Below, one piece after another: positions 51,632 through 61,164 of a stretch of DNA of 64,000 bases (position 1 is the first letter of the stretch; every line of letters starts with the position of its first letter). The notes under the pieces were generated by a model. It had not been told where the DNA came from. It made no database searches and saw nothing but the letters and a program-made list of their open reading frames with translations. This DNA comes from Pyropia yezoensis (lineage: Eukaryota; Rhodophyta; Bangiophyceae; Bangiales; Bangiaceae), in NCBI GenBank assembly GCA_009829735.1, contig CM020618.1, forward strand, positions 35,316,894-35,380,893, written 5' to 3'. The position numbers and the translations under genes were made by a program.

Positions 51632-51815
51632 TAGCTCCCTCCCTAGTCCGGCACGTCCTCGGGCCGAACCAGGTGCCACCGTGCACAGCCTCGAGCACGT
51701 CCACACCGGTGCCGAGGTCGAGCGTCTTCACCCCGGTCACGATCACCTGCCCCGATTCTGCCCCCCCCCTCCGCTCCTTCACCTTGGCCCTCTCGTTCCC
51801 CGGAGTCTGGACGGT

Positions 51816-53933
51816 ATGTCCAGTTCCGAGATCCAAGCTGGGCCCGTGGTTCCGGCGGCGAGTGTTGCGGAGGAGAACTCGGGTAGTCGTGCCCCTCTCC
51901 TGCCTCCGGTTCCTCGGATGTCGGTGCCGGCGCCGGTCGCCACGGCGGGGACGGATCGAGTTCCCCCGGCTTTCGCGATGCACCCGGTCGAGGCCCCCCC
52001 GGAGGGTCTCCCGGAGATGCTTCTTGGGCAGGACCCTCTGGCGGCCCGGCGTTACTCCACGGTGGTCGGCAACGCCGGCGCGGCCCAGTGCCAGCAGGAT
52101 TGCATGGACCTCTGGCGCAAGGAACTCCAGCGCGGGGTCTTGACCGAGATGGACAAGGCACGTCTTCATACGGCGGACCAGATGCGCCTGGCACAAGACC
52201 GCTCCCAGAGCTTCTCGGGTTCCTCTTGGGTTGCTCGTCTGGAGGATCTCCCCTTCGCACTGGTACTGGATCTACCCTTGACCGAGCGTCGCGTGTCCGC
52301 GTCCGTTCTCCGGTGGCCGGAGGAGGAAGGGTACGTCCACCGGGCGCTCAAGGTCTGGGACGAGGCGCTCAAGGGGTCGGGAAGCTTGAACTGCGACCCC
52401 CGTCCGAGCATGGTCGCTCTGGAGCCGCCTTTCTTGACCCGGAAATACTCCAAGTTGTCGCCGGCACGGGAGCAGGGTGAGCGACGCGGGCGTCAGCGTG
52501 ACTTCCTTGTGAGCTGCAACCACCAGGAGTTCTGGAAGCTGGACAAGGCTAACCGGGCGGCATACTACCCCAAGGTCATCCCGCAGCAGCAGGAAGTCGA
52601 GATCCCGGTCGGGTTTGCTCCTTCCAGCATCCTTTGCACCTGGTACTTCTTGGACGCCTTGACTCAGGCGTCGATCAAGGGCTTCTTTTACTCAATCCCG
52701 TACATGATGTACACGTCCGAGATGACAGTCTTGGCGGCCAACCACTGGCTTCACGAGGTCTTGGTGTCCAACCGGCTTTGGTTTCTCCCCGACCTCCTGA
52801 TGGTCTGGATTGTCGACAAGTTGACCGTCGACTTCCTGTGCAGCGAGGACGAGGAGTACAATGAGCTCTTCCAGGCGATGATCGACTTCCGGCGTCTGGT
52901 ACCGGTGCATGACCGGAACTTCTTGAACGCGATTGCCGACCAGAACCGCCCGCGTCGGGATGGCTTCGGTTGGGCGCAGGTGGTCTACCAGTCTTCTCCG
53001 GCTAAGGTGCAGCTGGCGACGCTGCTTCCGGCGTGGCCGCAGCTAGGTAGCTTTCCTGCTCCGGCCGCCCTTGATCTTCTGCCAGTTGGGCCGCCGGTGC
53101 AGGAGTCGGGATGGGCCGCGGCGGTCGGTCGGGCGTCTGCGGCGGCTCCGCTTCCTCCTGTTGCCCCTGTCGCCCCGATCGCCTCGCCTGAACCGTCACC
53201 GGCGCGTCCGCGCCCTGTTCCGGCTGTGCCGGTACTTCAAGCTTCTCCGGCACCGCGCTTGTCTGCGGCGAGTCTGGGAGTGGCCGGGCGGTCGCCTACC
53301 ACTCCGGCCGCTCTGCCTCGGACGCCTTCTTCCAACGCCGGCGGCGCTGTGCCTCCGCTGGAGTTGGGTACTCCGGTCTCGGGGGCCGTTGTGGACCGTC
53401 CGGTAGTGTCATCCTCGGGCCGGTTCGAGATTCCGGCGCCGACTCTGCGCCTTACCCGCTTCCGGGTGCCTGACTGGTACCTGAACCAAGGTGGTCCAAC
53501 ATGCGACCAGTACGACGTCGGCATGATTGAAGACCAGCTGGGTCGTCTTCCGGTGCAGGTTGAAGGCGTCGGGTCTTCTCTGGTGCTGGGTACTTACGCC
53601 AGCGTCTTGAACAACGTGGTCGACCGGGTGTTTGCTTGCGCAGATAGTGGTCAGATGTCGAACAGCCCGGTGGTTGGCGAACTTCTGGCGACTTTGACGC
53701 GGCATGGCTTGGCCCAGCAGTGGTCAGAGACCTTCACGGGCTTCCAGCGGCGCCGACGGACATATCTGGATGAGCGGGAGCCACCGGCAACTACTGGTAC
53801 TACTCCGATGGCGTCATACCGGGATGCGCCGCGTCCACCGCACTACGTCATCCCGTCTTCCTCCGGTTCCCGTCGTACCGCGGAGGCAGCGCCGGAGGAC
53901 ACTCCCTCGGCTCAGCGTCCGCGCCGGGAGTAG
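51816..53933 (+). CDS. Element C antisense ORF (aORF), intact, 705 aa
   Basis: From the ATG at 51816 (MSSSEIQAGPVVPAASV) to TAG at 53931-53933, opposite to gag-pol. The open frame extends left into the LTR but without a better ATG. Layout: Pro/Ala-rich N terminus; ordered region from about residue 60; central domain about 230-400 (LDKANRAAYYPK, EVEIPVGFAPSSIL, MTVLAANHWLHEVLVSNRLW, FLPDLLMVWIVDKLTVDFL, FQAMIDFRRLVPVHD, FGWAQVVYQ); long Pro/Ala linker; C-terminal domain (FRVPDWYLNQGGPTCDQYD, YASVLNNVVDRVFACADSG, VVGELLATLTRHGLAQQWSE); short basic end. The same order is found in E and A. The start lies 185 bp from the 3' LTR, which could supply an antisense promoter. It ends 145 bp from the end of pol, so the two are convergent. 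Function unknown. Confidence 0.8.
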   Translation: MSSSEIQAGPVVPAASVAEENSGSRAPLLPPVPRMSVPAPVATAGTDRVPPAFAMHPVEAPPEGLPEMLLGQDPLAARRYSTVVGNAGAAQCQQDCMDLWRKELQRGVLTEMDKARLHTADQMRLAQDRSQSFSGSSWVARLEDLPFALVLDLPLTERRVSASVLRWPEEEGYVHRALKVWDEALKGSGSLNCDPRPSMVALEPPFLTRKYSKLSPAREQGERRGRQRDFLVSCNHQEFWKLDKANRAAYYPKVIPQQQEVEIPVGFAPSSILCTWYFLDALTQASIKGFFYSIPYMMYTSEMTVLAANHWLHEVLVSNRLWFLPDLLMVWIVDKLTVDFLCSEDEEYNELFQAMIDFRRLVPVHDRNFLNAIADQNRPRRDGFGWAQVVYQSSPAKVQLATLLPAWPQLGSFPAPAALDLLPVGPPVQESGWAAAVGRASAAAPLPPVAPVAPIASPEPSPARPRPVPAVPVLQASPAPRLSAASLGVAGRSPTTPAALPRTPSSNAGGAVPPLELGTPVSGAVVDRPVVSSSGRFEIPAPTLRLTRFRVPDWYLNQGGPTCDQYDVGMIEDQLGRLPVQVEGVGSSLVLGTYASVLNNVVDRVFACADSGQMSNSPVVGELLATLTRHGLAQQWSETFTGFQRRRRTYLDEREPPATTGTTPMASYRDAPRPPHYVIPSSSGSRRTAEAAPEDTPSAQRPRRE

Positions 53934-54078
53934 TAGTTGGAGGCAAGGAGGGTGAGGGTCTTGGGAGTAGCGAGGAGGGAAGAGGCGGAGAGAAGGGTTG
54001 CTCGAGCGGGTGCTTGTTTTCCTTGATTGTTCCATGCTTGCATTGCGTGTTCTCTTTGATATACCCGTTCCCTTCTTC

Positions 54079-57000
54079 TCAATCCTCTTGTTCCGCATCC
54101 TTTGCGGGTGAGCTCGTCTCGTCCCGAGGGTCTTGGTTGGCCCCGTCCTCTTGGTCCTCCTCCGTGTCCGACTCCAGAATCTTGCCGGCTCTGGCCATTG
54201 GAGTGCCCTCAATCCCGTTCCGTCGCGTGTAGGCACAGACGTCCGCGATGGGTAGCCGGTTTGAGGGTTCCCATGTATCATCTGTTGGGTTAAAACCGAA
54301 CCAGCGTACTCGCAGGTACAGGCGTCCATCTCTCCAGGCATGGTCGACAAACTTGACGTAGACATATTCCCGGCCTTCTTCTGGGGATAGCCAGGGTATC
54401 GCAGTCCGCTTGCGCCGGGTCAAGTCCCGCTGGCTTGGCGGTGGAGCTCGGGTGACATGGTCGCTGCTCACCCGGTACGGAGAGCCATCCACGTCTAGAA
54501 GGAAGGTCCAGCCATCCGTATTGAGAATCTCATAAGGTCCATCCGTCTTAGAATCCAGCTTCCCCCGGGTCTTGCTATGGTTGTCCACAAAAACCCAGTC
54601 GCCACCACCCAGTTCCTTGTTCTTTTCCCGGACACCCTTGTCATAGTCCCGCTTGTATCGCTCCTGGGTCTTTGAGATTGACTCCTTGACTCTTGGGAGC
54701 AGGAGCTTTAGTTGTTCCAGGAACTCATCCTTTGCCTTGGGACCTGACTTCAGTGCAGGCTGGAGACCATCCGGTATTCTTTCCAGGGAGAAGTTGGTCA
54801 GCCGCCTTGGGGTGACAAAGTCGAGTGGAGCGACTTCCGTTGTCCGGTGAACTCGGGAGTTGTAGGCTAGAGTGAGGACAGCCAGGAGCTCGTCCCAGTC
54901 TTCTTGGTGCTCCTCCACGTAGTGCCGTAGCATGTCCACTAGGGTCCGGTTGAATCGTTCCACCTGGCCGTTCGTTTGAGGGTGGTACGTCGTGGTGTAC
55001 AAGTTCTTGATGCCCATCAGGTCACAGACTCCTTGGAAGAACAGGGATGCAAACTGGGGACCGTTGTCGGTTAAGACGGAGTCTGGAGGGCCATAGGCAG
55101 CTATCCAGTACTCGCAGAAGGCTGACGTGACATCCAGAGCCGTGATGGTCCTCAGCGGGATTGCTCGAGTGAACTTGGAGAACCGGTCACAAATGATGAG
55201 CAGGTATATGTTGCCACTGGATGTTTCAGGTAGGGGCCCCAGGATGTCCATGCTTAAGCTTGCAAAGGGCTCCGCCGCAGGGAATAGGCGTAGCTTGGAA
55301 GTCTTCTTCCTCTGGGACAACCGGTTCCTTGCACAAAAAATACAAGCCTCCAGGCACTTATGGACGTCACTGGCCATGGTTTCCCAGTAATAATGTCGTC
55401 TCATGGAAGCATACATCCGATTGATACCAGGATGCCCGGCCTGGGGAGACGAGTGCTCCAGGCGTAGGATGTCAGCTCGTAGACTTCGGGGTACGNNNNN
55501 NNNNNNNNNNNNNNNNNNNNNNNNNNNNNNNNNNNNNNNNNNNNNNNNNNNNNNNNNNNNNNNNNNNNNNNNNNNNNNNNNNNNNNNNNNNNNNNNNNNN
55601 NNNNNNNNNNNNNNNNNNNNNNNNNNNNNNNNNNNNNNNNNNNNNNNNNNNNNNNNNNNNNNNNNNNNNNNNNNNNNNNNNNNNNNNNNNNNNNNNNNNN
55701 NNNNNNNNNNNNNNNNNNNNNNNNNNNNNNNNNNNNNNNNNNNNNNNNNNNNNNNNNNNNNNNNNNNNNNNNNNNNNNNNNNNNNNNNNNNNNNNNNNNN
55801 NNNNNNNNNNNNNNNNNNNNNNNNNNNNNNNNNNNNNNNNNNNNNNNNNNNNNNNNNNNNNNNNNNNNNNNNNNNNNNNNNNNNNNNNNNNNNNNNNNNN
55901 NNNNNNNNNNNNNNNNNNNNNNNNNNNNNNNNNNNNNNNNNNNNNNNNNNNNNNNNNNNNNNNNNNNNNNNNNNNNNNNNNNNNNNNNNNNNNNNCTGTA
56001 GACTCGAGAAGCGACTGTTCCGGTTCAGGTCCATTTGGTGGCGAAGCTCCAAGCATTGAGGGTCCGTCAATTGTGCCTCCAGCATCCGGTGAATGGTTAC
56101 CGGTTGATGAGCGTCAGGTGTCTCGTACACGGGAGCGTGCCAGCCACGTCCGACATTCGGGAGGATAAAGCAAGGTATTTCCTCCGGGATAGGACCGGTA
56201 TCGGCTGCGGGGGTCTCCAGCCTGGACATGGTGTCGGCGCAGTGGTGCTCCCTCCCTGCTCTGGTGCACACCTTGTACTTGAACTCCGAAAGGCGTAGGC
56301 GCCACCGGGCGACCCTTCCTTGACTGCTGTCCATGCATAGCAGCCACCTTAGACTGGCGTGGTCCGTCCGGATGAGGAACTCTTGTCCTTCAAGATATGG
56401 ACGTAACAGGAAGCAAGCCCAGACGACCGCCAAGCACTCGCGCTCGGTCGTGGAATAGTTCTTCTCGGCTGGAGTCAAGACGCGACTGTAGTAGCCTATC
56501 GGGAGGAAGTGCCCATCAGGTTGCTGCTGGAGTAGTGAGCACCCCACCTGGACGCCACAGGCATCAGTCTCCAGAACAAACTGGCCCTCCCGCTTGGGTA
56601 AAGCCAGTACTGGAGTGGTGGTCAGGCGCTTCTTGAGCTCTTCGAAGGCTGCTGTCTGCTTCTCGTCGAACACCGGGAGTTGTGTTGGAAGCTTCTTGCT
56701 AGTAAGCTTGGTCAAGGGCCGGGCAATCAGAGCGTAGTCCCGTACGAACCGGCGGTAGACGTTGCACATACCCAGGAAGCTCTTGAGTTCCGTCTGGGTT
56801 TTAGGTTGCCGTGCATGTCGGAGGGCCTTGATGTTCTTCTCATTGACTCGGAGCTCCCCCGGACTCAGCACGTGCCCCAGGTACTCCACCTCAGTCTCAA
56901 ACAGGTGGCACTTCTCGGCCTTGAGGGTAACTCCAGCCTTGGACAGGAGGGCCAGGACTTCTCGAAGGTGCTCCAGGTGTTCCGCTGGGGTCTTGGAGAA

Positions 57001-58489
57001 AACGATGATGTCGTCCAGGTAGACCAAAACATGTTCTCCACCTTAGCCCCGACAGGATGATGTCGATGGCTCTCTGGAAGGTTGCCGGAGCATTAGTGAG
57101 ACCAAAAGGGAGACGCTTGCACCGGAATAGTCCCATGTGGCACGTGAAGGTAGTCTTGTCCTTGTCCTCGTCAGCCAGAGGGATCTGCCAGTAACCGGCA
57201 TTACAATCCAGCGTCGAGAAGAGGGTGGCATCACCAAGAAAGTCGAGGCAATCATCCATCCGGGTATCGGGTATACATCCTTGACTGTCATCTCGTTCAG
57301 GCGTCTGTAGTCAACGCAGAAACGGAAGTGACCGCCAGGTTTCGGGGACGACTACCACCGGGAAAGCCCACTCGCCATCAGACGGCTCGATAACATCCAT
57401 CTTGAGCATCTTGTTAACCTGCTTCTCAATCTCATCCCGGCGATGAGATCCAGCCCGGTATGGTTGCATGTGCACTGGTTTGGCATCTGGCTTGAGTTGA
57501 ATCCGGTGTTGGGTGGCGTCCATCTTGCCCAGCTCTCCGGACCACAGGTGCCGATATTTCTGGAGAAGCTTCTCCAGTGCCTCCTTCAAGTCGGGAGGGA
57601 CGTTTTCTTGGTTGACCTTCGGCATCCCGGGCGGTGCTTGTTCGGGCTTCGGAGTAGTACGGCCAGCCTGCTCTTGTTCCGGAGATACGTCTAAGGCCGT
57701 CAAGTTGGATGCCAGCTCTTGTTGCAGGTTGAAGAGGTCTTCCTTGCTCATAGCGCGGGCGGACCCCCGGTAAGGCTCTGCTGTACCAACTCGAGTGCCC
57801 TTGGCGAGGGTTATTGGCTTCCGGCTCACGTTGACGATCAGCACCGAGAACGGGGTGTGCCTCTCCACTTTCTTGTGATGTCCGTGGGCTAGGTATAATC
57901 GGTGTTTCGCCAGAAATTCCTTGCGTCCGTAGATCAGGCATTGACCTGCAGTCCGGGTCGTGACTTGAACCTTGGTCTCCGAGCGAGGAGGTAGGAGCAC
58001 CGGTTTGATGAGGGTCAAGGTAGAGGGTGGGATGCGTCCCTTCTGGTTCTTGGCCACACGAACCTTGGTGTCCAGGTGCTCCAGCACTGGTGACACAAAC
58101 CCATGGTTGAACTGCACCTTTCCTTCTCCGGGTAGGATGCTCTTGACATGCTGCTTCTGGAAGTCCCAGCCTAGGATGAGGGGGACTGATAAGGTCTTGA
58201 CTACTAGAAAGGGAAAAAGCATTGGTTCATTGTTGACATAGATGGCGACGGGAAGACGGCCAAGCGGTCGTAGGGTTTGACCTGATGCGTCTACAATATG
58301 GGTTCTGGTAGGCGCTCTCCAGGCATGTCGACGCCAGCCCAGAGGTAACAGGTTCTCAGTGATGACGCTTGGTCCGGCTCCCGTGTCGACCACCGGCGTA
58401 ACAGCTTGGGGGAGGCTATCCCCCACACGCATACGAGCATTAATCTTGAGGTTTTCCTTACGCAGGACGAGCAAGGTCCCCTTGAACAA
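54079..58489 (-). CDS. pol: Element C pol polyprotein, frameshifts in RT and a gap
   Basis: Sense order on the minus strand: protease [13 protein letters not shown] (about 58400-58360); RT beginning WAFPVVVVP (about 57350); a frame change at the 4-base run 57344-57347; VKDVYPIP; a second change at about 57257-57266; [56 protein letters not shown]; a third change at 57026-57029; then [14 protein letters not shown] (YLDD) and an open frame through RNase H ([17 protein letters not shown]), integrase ([43 protein letters not shown]) and chromodomain ([32 protein letters not shown]), ending TGA. All three shifts fall in short homopolymers. The gap at 55496-55995 hides the start of integrase. Confidence 0.88.
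55496..55995. other. Assembly gap of 500 N
   Basis: Exactly 500 N inside element C pol, a size typical of an arbitrary placeholder. Real length and frame across it are unknown. Confidence 0.98.
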
Positions 58490-58617
58490 ACAGGGTGTCC
58501 AGGCGGCTACCGGTTGAGCAGGTAACTGCCGTCCTTTCTCCCGGCACGCAAGGGCAGAACAGGTAGAAGTACCCTGCCGTTGGAGATTCGGGAAGACACT
58601 TGGGGAGAGCGCCTGCC

Positions 58618-60378
58618 CTACTCGTTTCCCGGGTCCGAGGAGTCCTTAGAGGTTTCGGTCTCCAGGTCAAAGTCCGTAGGAGCTTCCCTTGCCAGAGCCT
58701 CCGTGATGCTCTGTAAGGTTGCCACTCGGATGGCATGTACCTGTGCCTTGTCCATCTTGGAGGGTGCCCGCCGGTCAGCCCAGTTGACCGCCTTTGCAAA
58801 CACCAGTCCTTGACGCTTGAGTTTCTCCTGGAGATCCTTGGGAATGGTCGGGCACTGGTAGGACATATGATCCTCCTTCTGGCACAGCCAGCAAGACCGG
58901 AACCGCTGGTTCCTGATCTGCTTGGGGGCGACCAGGGAAGGTTGCTCCTTAGAAACGAAGCCGCCCCACTTGTCCCTTGACTCCATGGGTGAGGCCTCGC
59001 CAACTGCGAGTACCGGTACAGGGTTATCACCTCCCTTATACTTGTCGGGTCCGGGACGAACTCGCGACAACGGCTTGGGAGTTGATACCATAGGAGCCTG
59101 GAGGGCCTTGGCTTGCCGGTGCTTGCCCTGGGTGTAGGCCATCAACTGCTGGAAGGTATGTTCTTGATGTTCCTGGTTGTAGTTCTCCGCATCCACTTGA
59201 AGATATTCAGGAAGCCCCTCCGAGAAGATCATCTTGAGCCTGTCCTCAGGGTAAACGTTGCCACAAGCATCGCTCATCTCCCGGACACGACGGGCGAACG
59301 CCTCCGGAGTCTCTTGTCTCTCCATGGTTGCCCGGTTCAGCCTACCGACTGCCTTACGCAGGGAGTCCGCGTCTGCGCAGTTGGACAGGAGCCAGTTGAC
59401 CGCCTCCGGATAACTCGCGACGGTACGTCCAACAATGTGCCCGGCAGAGTCTGGTAGAATCTGTGCAAACCGCTGTTCCGCTTCTCCGGTCATAAAGTTA
59501 ACCAGGAGATAGAGAGCCTTGCCCTCGGACACATCGTTGTCATTGCATGCCTTGACAAACCGGCGCAGGAAGGGAAAGATAAGCGCCGGTTTCTTCCCGG
59601 AAAACTTAGGATGTCCCCCAAAGCTCGGCTGCATTCGCCGGCTCAGGGATGCCATCTTCTTGGCCATCTTCCGGGTGTAACCTTGGTCTTGGTTCTCCAG
59701 CCGGTTGTTACCCCAATACGTGACCTTGTTCAGGGTGGCACCTCCCACTTGGTGGGCAGGGAAGTCGAACTCGACTAGCCTGCGCCGGGTGGGACCGGGA
59801 GATGCATCCCAGTCATATCCCTCCTCAGAGCTGGAGGAACTGGTCTCGCTGGTGCTAGAGCGACGGCGACGACGCCGACGCCTACGGCTGCTCCGGTTAC
59901 CGGTCTTGGAGCTCCCCGCCCCATAGGACGCAAGCGGAGGAAAAGCTTGGCCGGCCCCAGGAGTCGAAGTCTCAGGAAGACCCGTAGAACCATTCATAGC
60001 GGTGCCTCTGGCACTGCCAGTGCCCACAGGAAGAGGTGTATACACCCAGCTGCCATGTGTGGGTCCAGGAGTAAACACACCAGGGAATATCCCTGGAGGT
60101 TGAGGAGTAGAACCGACAGGAGGGAGACGTCTGCTGCGAGCGGACTCAAACGCCGTTGACCCCGGGGTGGCTCCCACAGGAGGAACAGCCGGAGGAACGG
60201 GAGCAGGCGGTACTTGGCCGCCTGTAGACTCCAGTCCACTACCGGATGTCACGCCCAGGTCTGCTTCACCCGTAGGGAGAACGCCGGGTTGGGCACCGTC
60301 CCCCGCGGTGACCAGGGATGCGTCAAGGGACGCGGGGTCTACCCCTTCGGGCACCGTCGTGCCAGGGAGGGTAGCCAT
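58618..60378 (-). CDS. gag: Element C gag polyprotein, 586 aa
   Basis: From the ATG at 60378 (MATLPGTTVPEGVDPASLDA) to TAG at 58618. The N-terminal 180 residues are Gly/Pro/Thr/Ser-rich with a basic RRRRRRRR tract (about 59860-59885) and an acidic SSSSEEGYDWD. The capsid region (about residues 240-420) reads FPFLRRFVKACNDNDVSEGK, ALYLLVNFMTGEAEQRF, AVNWLLSNCADADSLRKAVG, RQETPEAFARRVREMSDACG. The zinc knuckle C-W-L-C-Q-K-E-D-H-M-S-Y-Q-C fits CX2CX4HX4C. Forms particles and binds RNA. The C terminus ends ...DPGNE, like ...STGNE in element A, a possible trace of shared ancestry at the gag/pol border. Unbroken frame. Confidence 0.9.
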   Translation of the reverse strand: MATLPGTTVPEGVDPASLDASLVTAGDGAQPGVLPTGEADLGVTSGSGLESTGGQVPPAPVPPAVPPVGATPGSTAFESARSRRLPPVGSTPQPPGIFPGVFTPGPTHGSWVYTPLPVGTGSARGTAMNGSTGLPETSTPGAGQAFPPLASYGAGSSKTGNRSSRRRRRRRRRSSTSETSSSSSEEGYDWDASPGPTRRRLVEFDFPAHQVGGATLNKVTYWGNNRLENQDQGYTRKMAKKMASLSRRMQPSFGGHPKFSGKKPALIFPFLRRFVKACNDNDVSEGKALYLLVNFMTGEAEQRFAQILPDSAGHIVGRTVASYPEAVNWLLSNCADADSLRKAVGRLNRATMERQETPEAFARRVREMSDACGNVYPEDRLKMIFSEGLPEYLQVDAENYNQEHQEHTFQQLMAYTQGKHRQAKALQAPMVSTPKPLSRVRPGPDKYKGGDNPVPVLAVGEASPMESRDKWGGFVSKEQPSLVAPKQIRNQRFRSCWLCQKEDHMSYQCPTIPKDLQEKLKRQGLVFAKAVNWADRRAPSKMDKAQVHAIRVATLQSITEALAREAPTDFDLETETSKDSSDPGNE

Positions 60379-60587
60379 GTTGGTCTCTTGACAGCCACAG
60401 TCCAGTTGCCTTAGTGTCCAAAGATCGCAAGACCACAAGAGAGGGGTTGGAGAGCCAGGAATGGGGTTCCCGTGAACGGGTGAAAATAATTCCCAAACCA
60501 CAGAAAAAGACAGAACAGGAACAACGCAACCGCTGCTCCCAAATGTCTCTTCTCAAACACTCCAATCCCCTGCTGCTCCACCAAATA

Positions 60588-61159
60588 TGTGGTATAAAAC
60601 TCGATCCTCTCAGACACGTGTCAATATCCCTCGGGGGAAAGGGACAGGTAACGCAGAAAGGGGAACTACGAGAATGGTATGCCTGTTGCCTCACGTGCCT
60701 GCTCGCAGAGCAAACAGATACGCACGGTAGTGCACACGGGGAAGAGGAAAGCAAACGCGCAGTTGTCTTTTTCCCTGAGGGCGCGGGCCGAGGGCGCCTC
60801 GCTGTCCCTCTTAACGTGCATCTGGGGGAACCCCGGCACGTTGGCCCGGTAGCCCCCCCATAACCCCGAGTGGCCCCGACCCGAGTCTAACCTCGTCAGG
60901 TCGGGGGCCACTATCACTACTAATTCTATTCCCACTCACTAATCTCACAGTCAATTTCTCTCAAATCAAGTCCCTCACAAATATGCAAAAACACATCAGA
61001 AATCCCTCTCTCGCGTGTGGATAGCGTAGTCCACCGCATCCCAGTGCCGGGCACGGGCCACGGCCGCCAACCATCGCCACACGGCGGGCGTGTTCTGGCA
61101 CCTGGTGCCCTCTGGTTGCAGTCCCGGGTCGGCGCCAAGTCGGGGCCAGGGATGCTACA
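60588..61159 (-). repeat. Element C 5' LTR (572 bp)
   Basis: Near-identical partner of 51061-51631. Sense-strand end ATACCACA is followed by TAT and the primer-binding site. AGTGG follows at 61160-61164. Confidence 0.92.
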
Positions 61160-61164
61160 AGTGG

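Larger units (their letters stand above)
51061..61159 (-). mobile_element. Element C: Ty3/gypsy chromovirus inside B (10.1 kb, with gap)
   Basis: LTRs at 51061-51631 (3') and 60588-61159 (5'), 571 and 572 bp, with only a few differences. Target duplication AGTGG at 51056-51060 and 61160-61164. In sense the LTR runs TGTAGCATCC...ATACCACA. Primer-binding site TTGGTGGAGCAGCAGGGGA follows the 5' LTR after three bases, and the polypurine tract AGGGAGGGAGCTA lies beside the 3' LTR. Gag and pol are on the minus strand; a 705-residue antisense frame is on the plus strand between pol and the 3' LTR. A 500-N gap interrupts pol. Confidence 0.92.

Noticed and set aside
51816-53933. Antisense frame as an envelope gene
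   Set aside because: It is on the wrong strand, with no signal peptide and no membrane anchor in any of the three proteins.
55403-56059. Frames reported across the N gap on both strands
   Set aside because: They consist mainly of unknown bases; nothing can be concluded from them.
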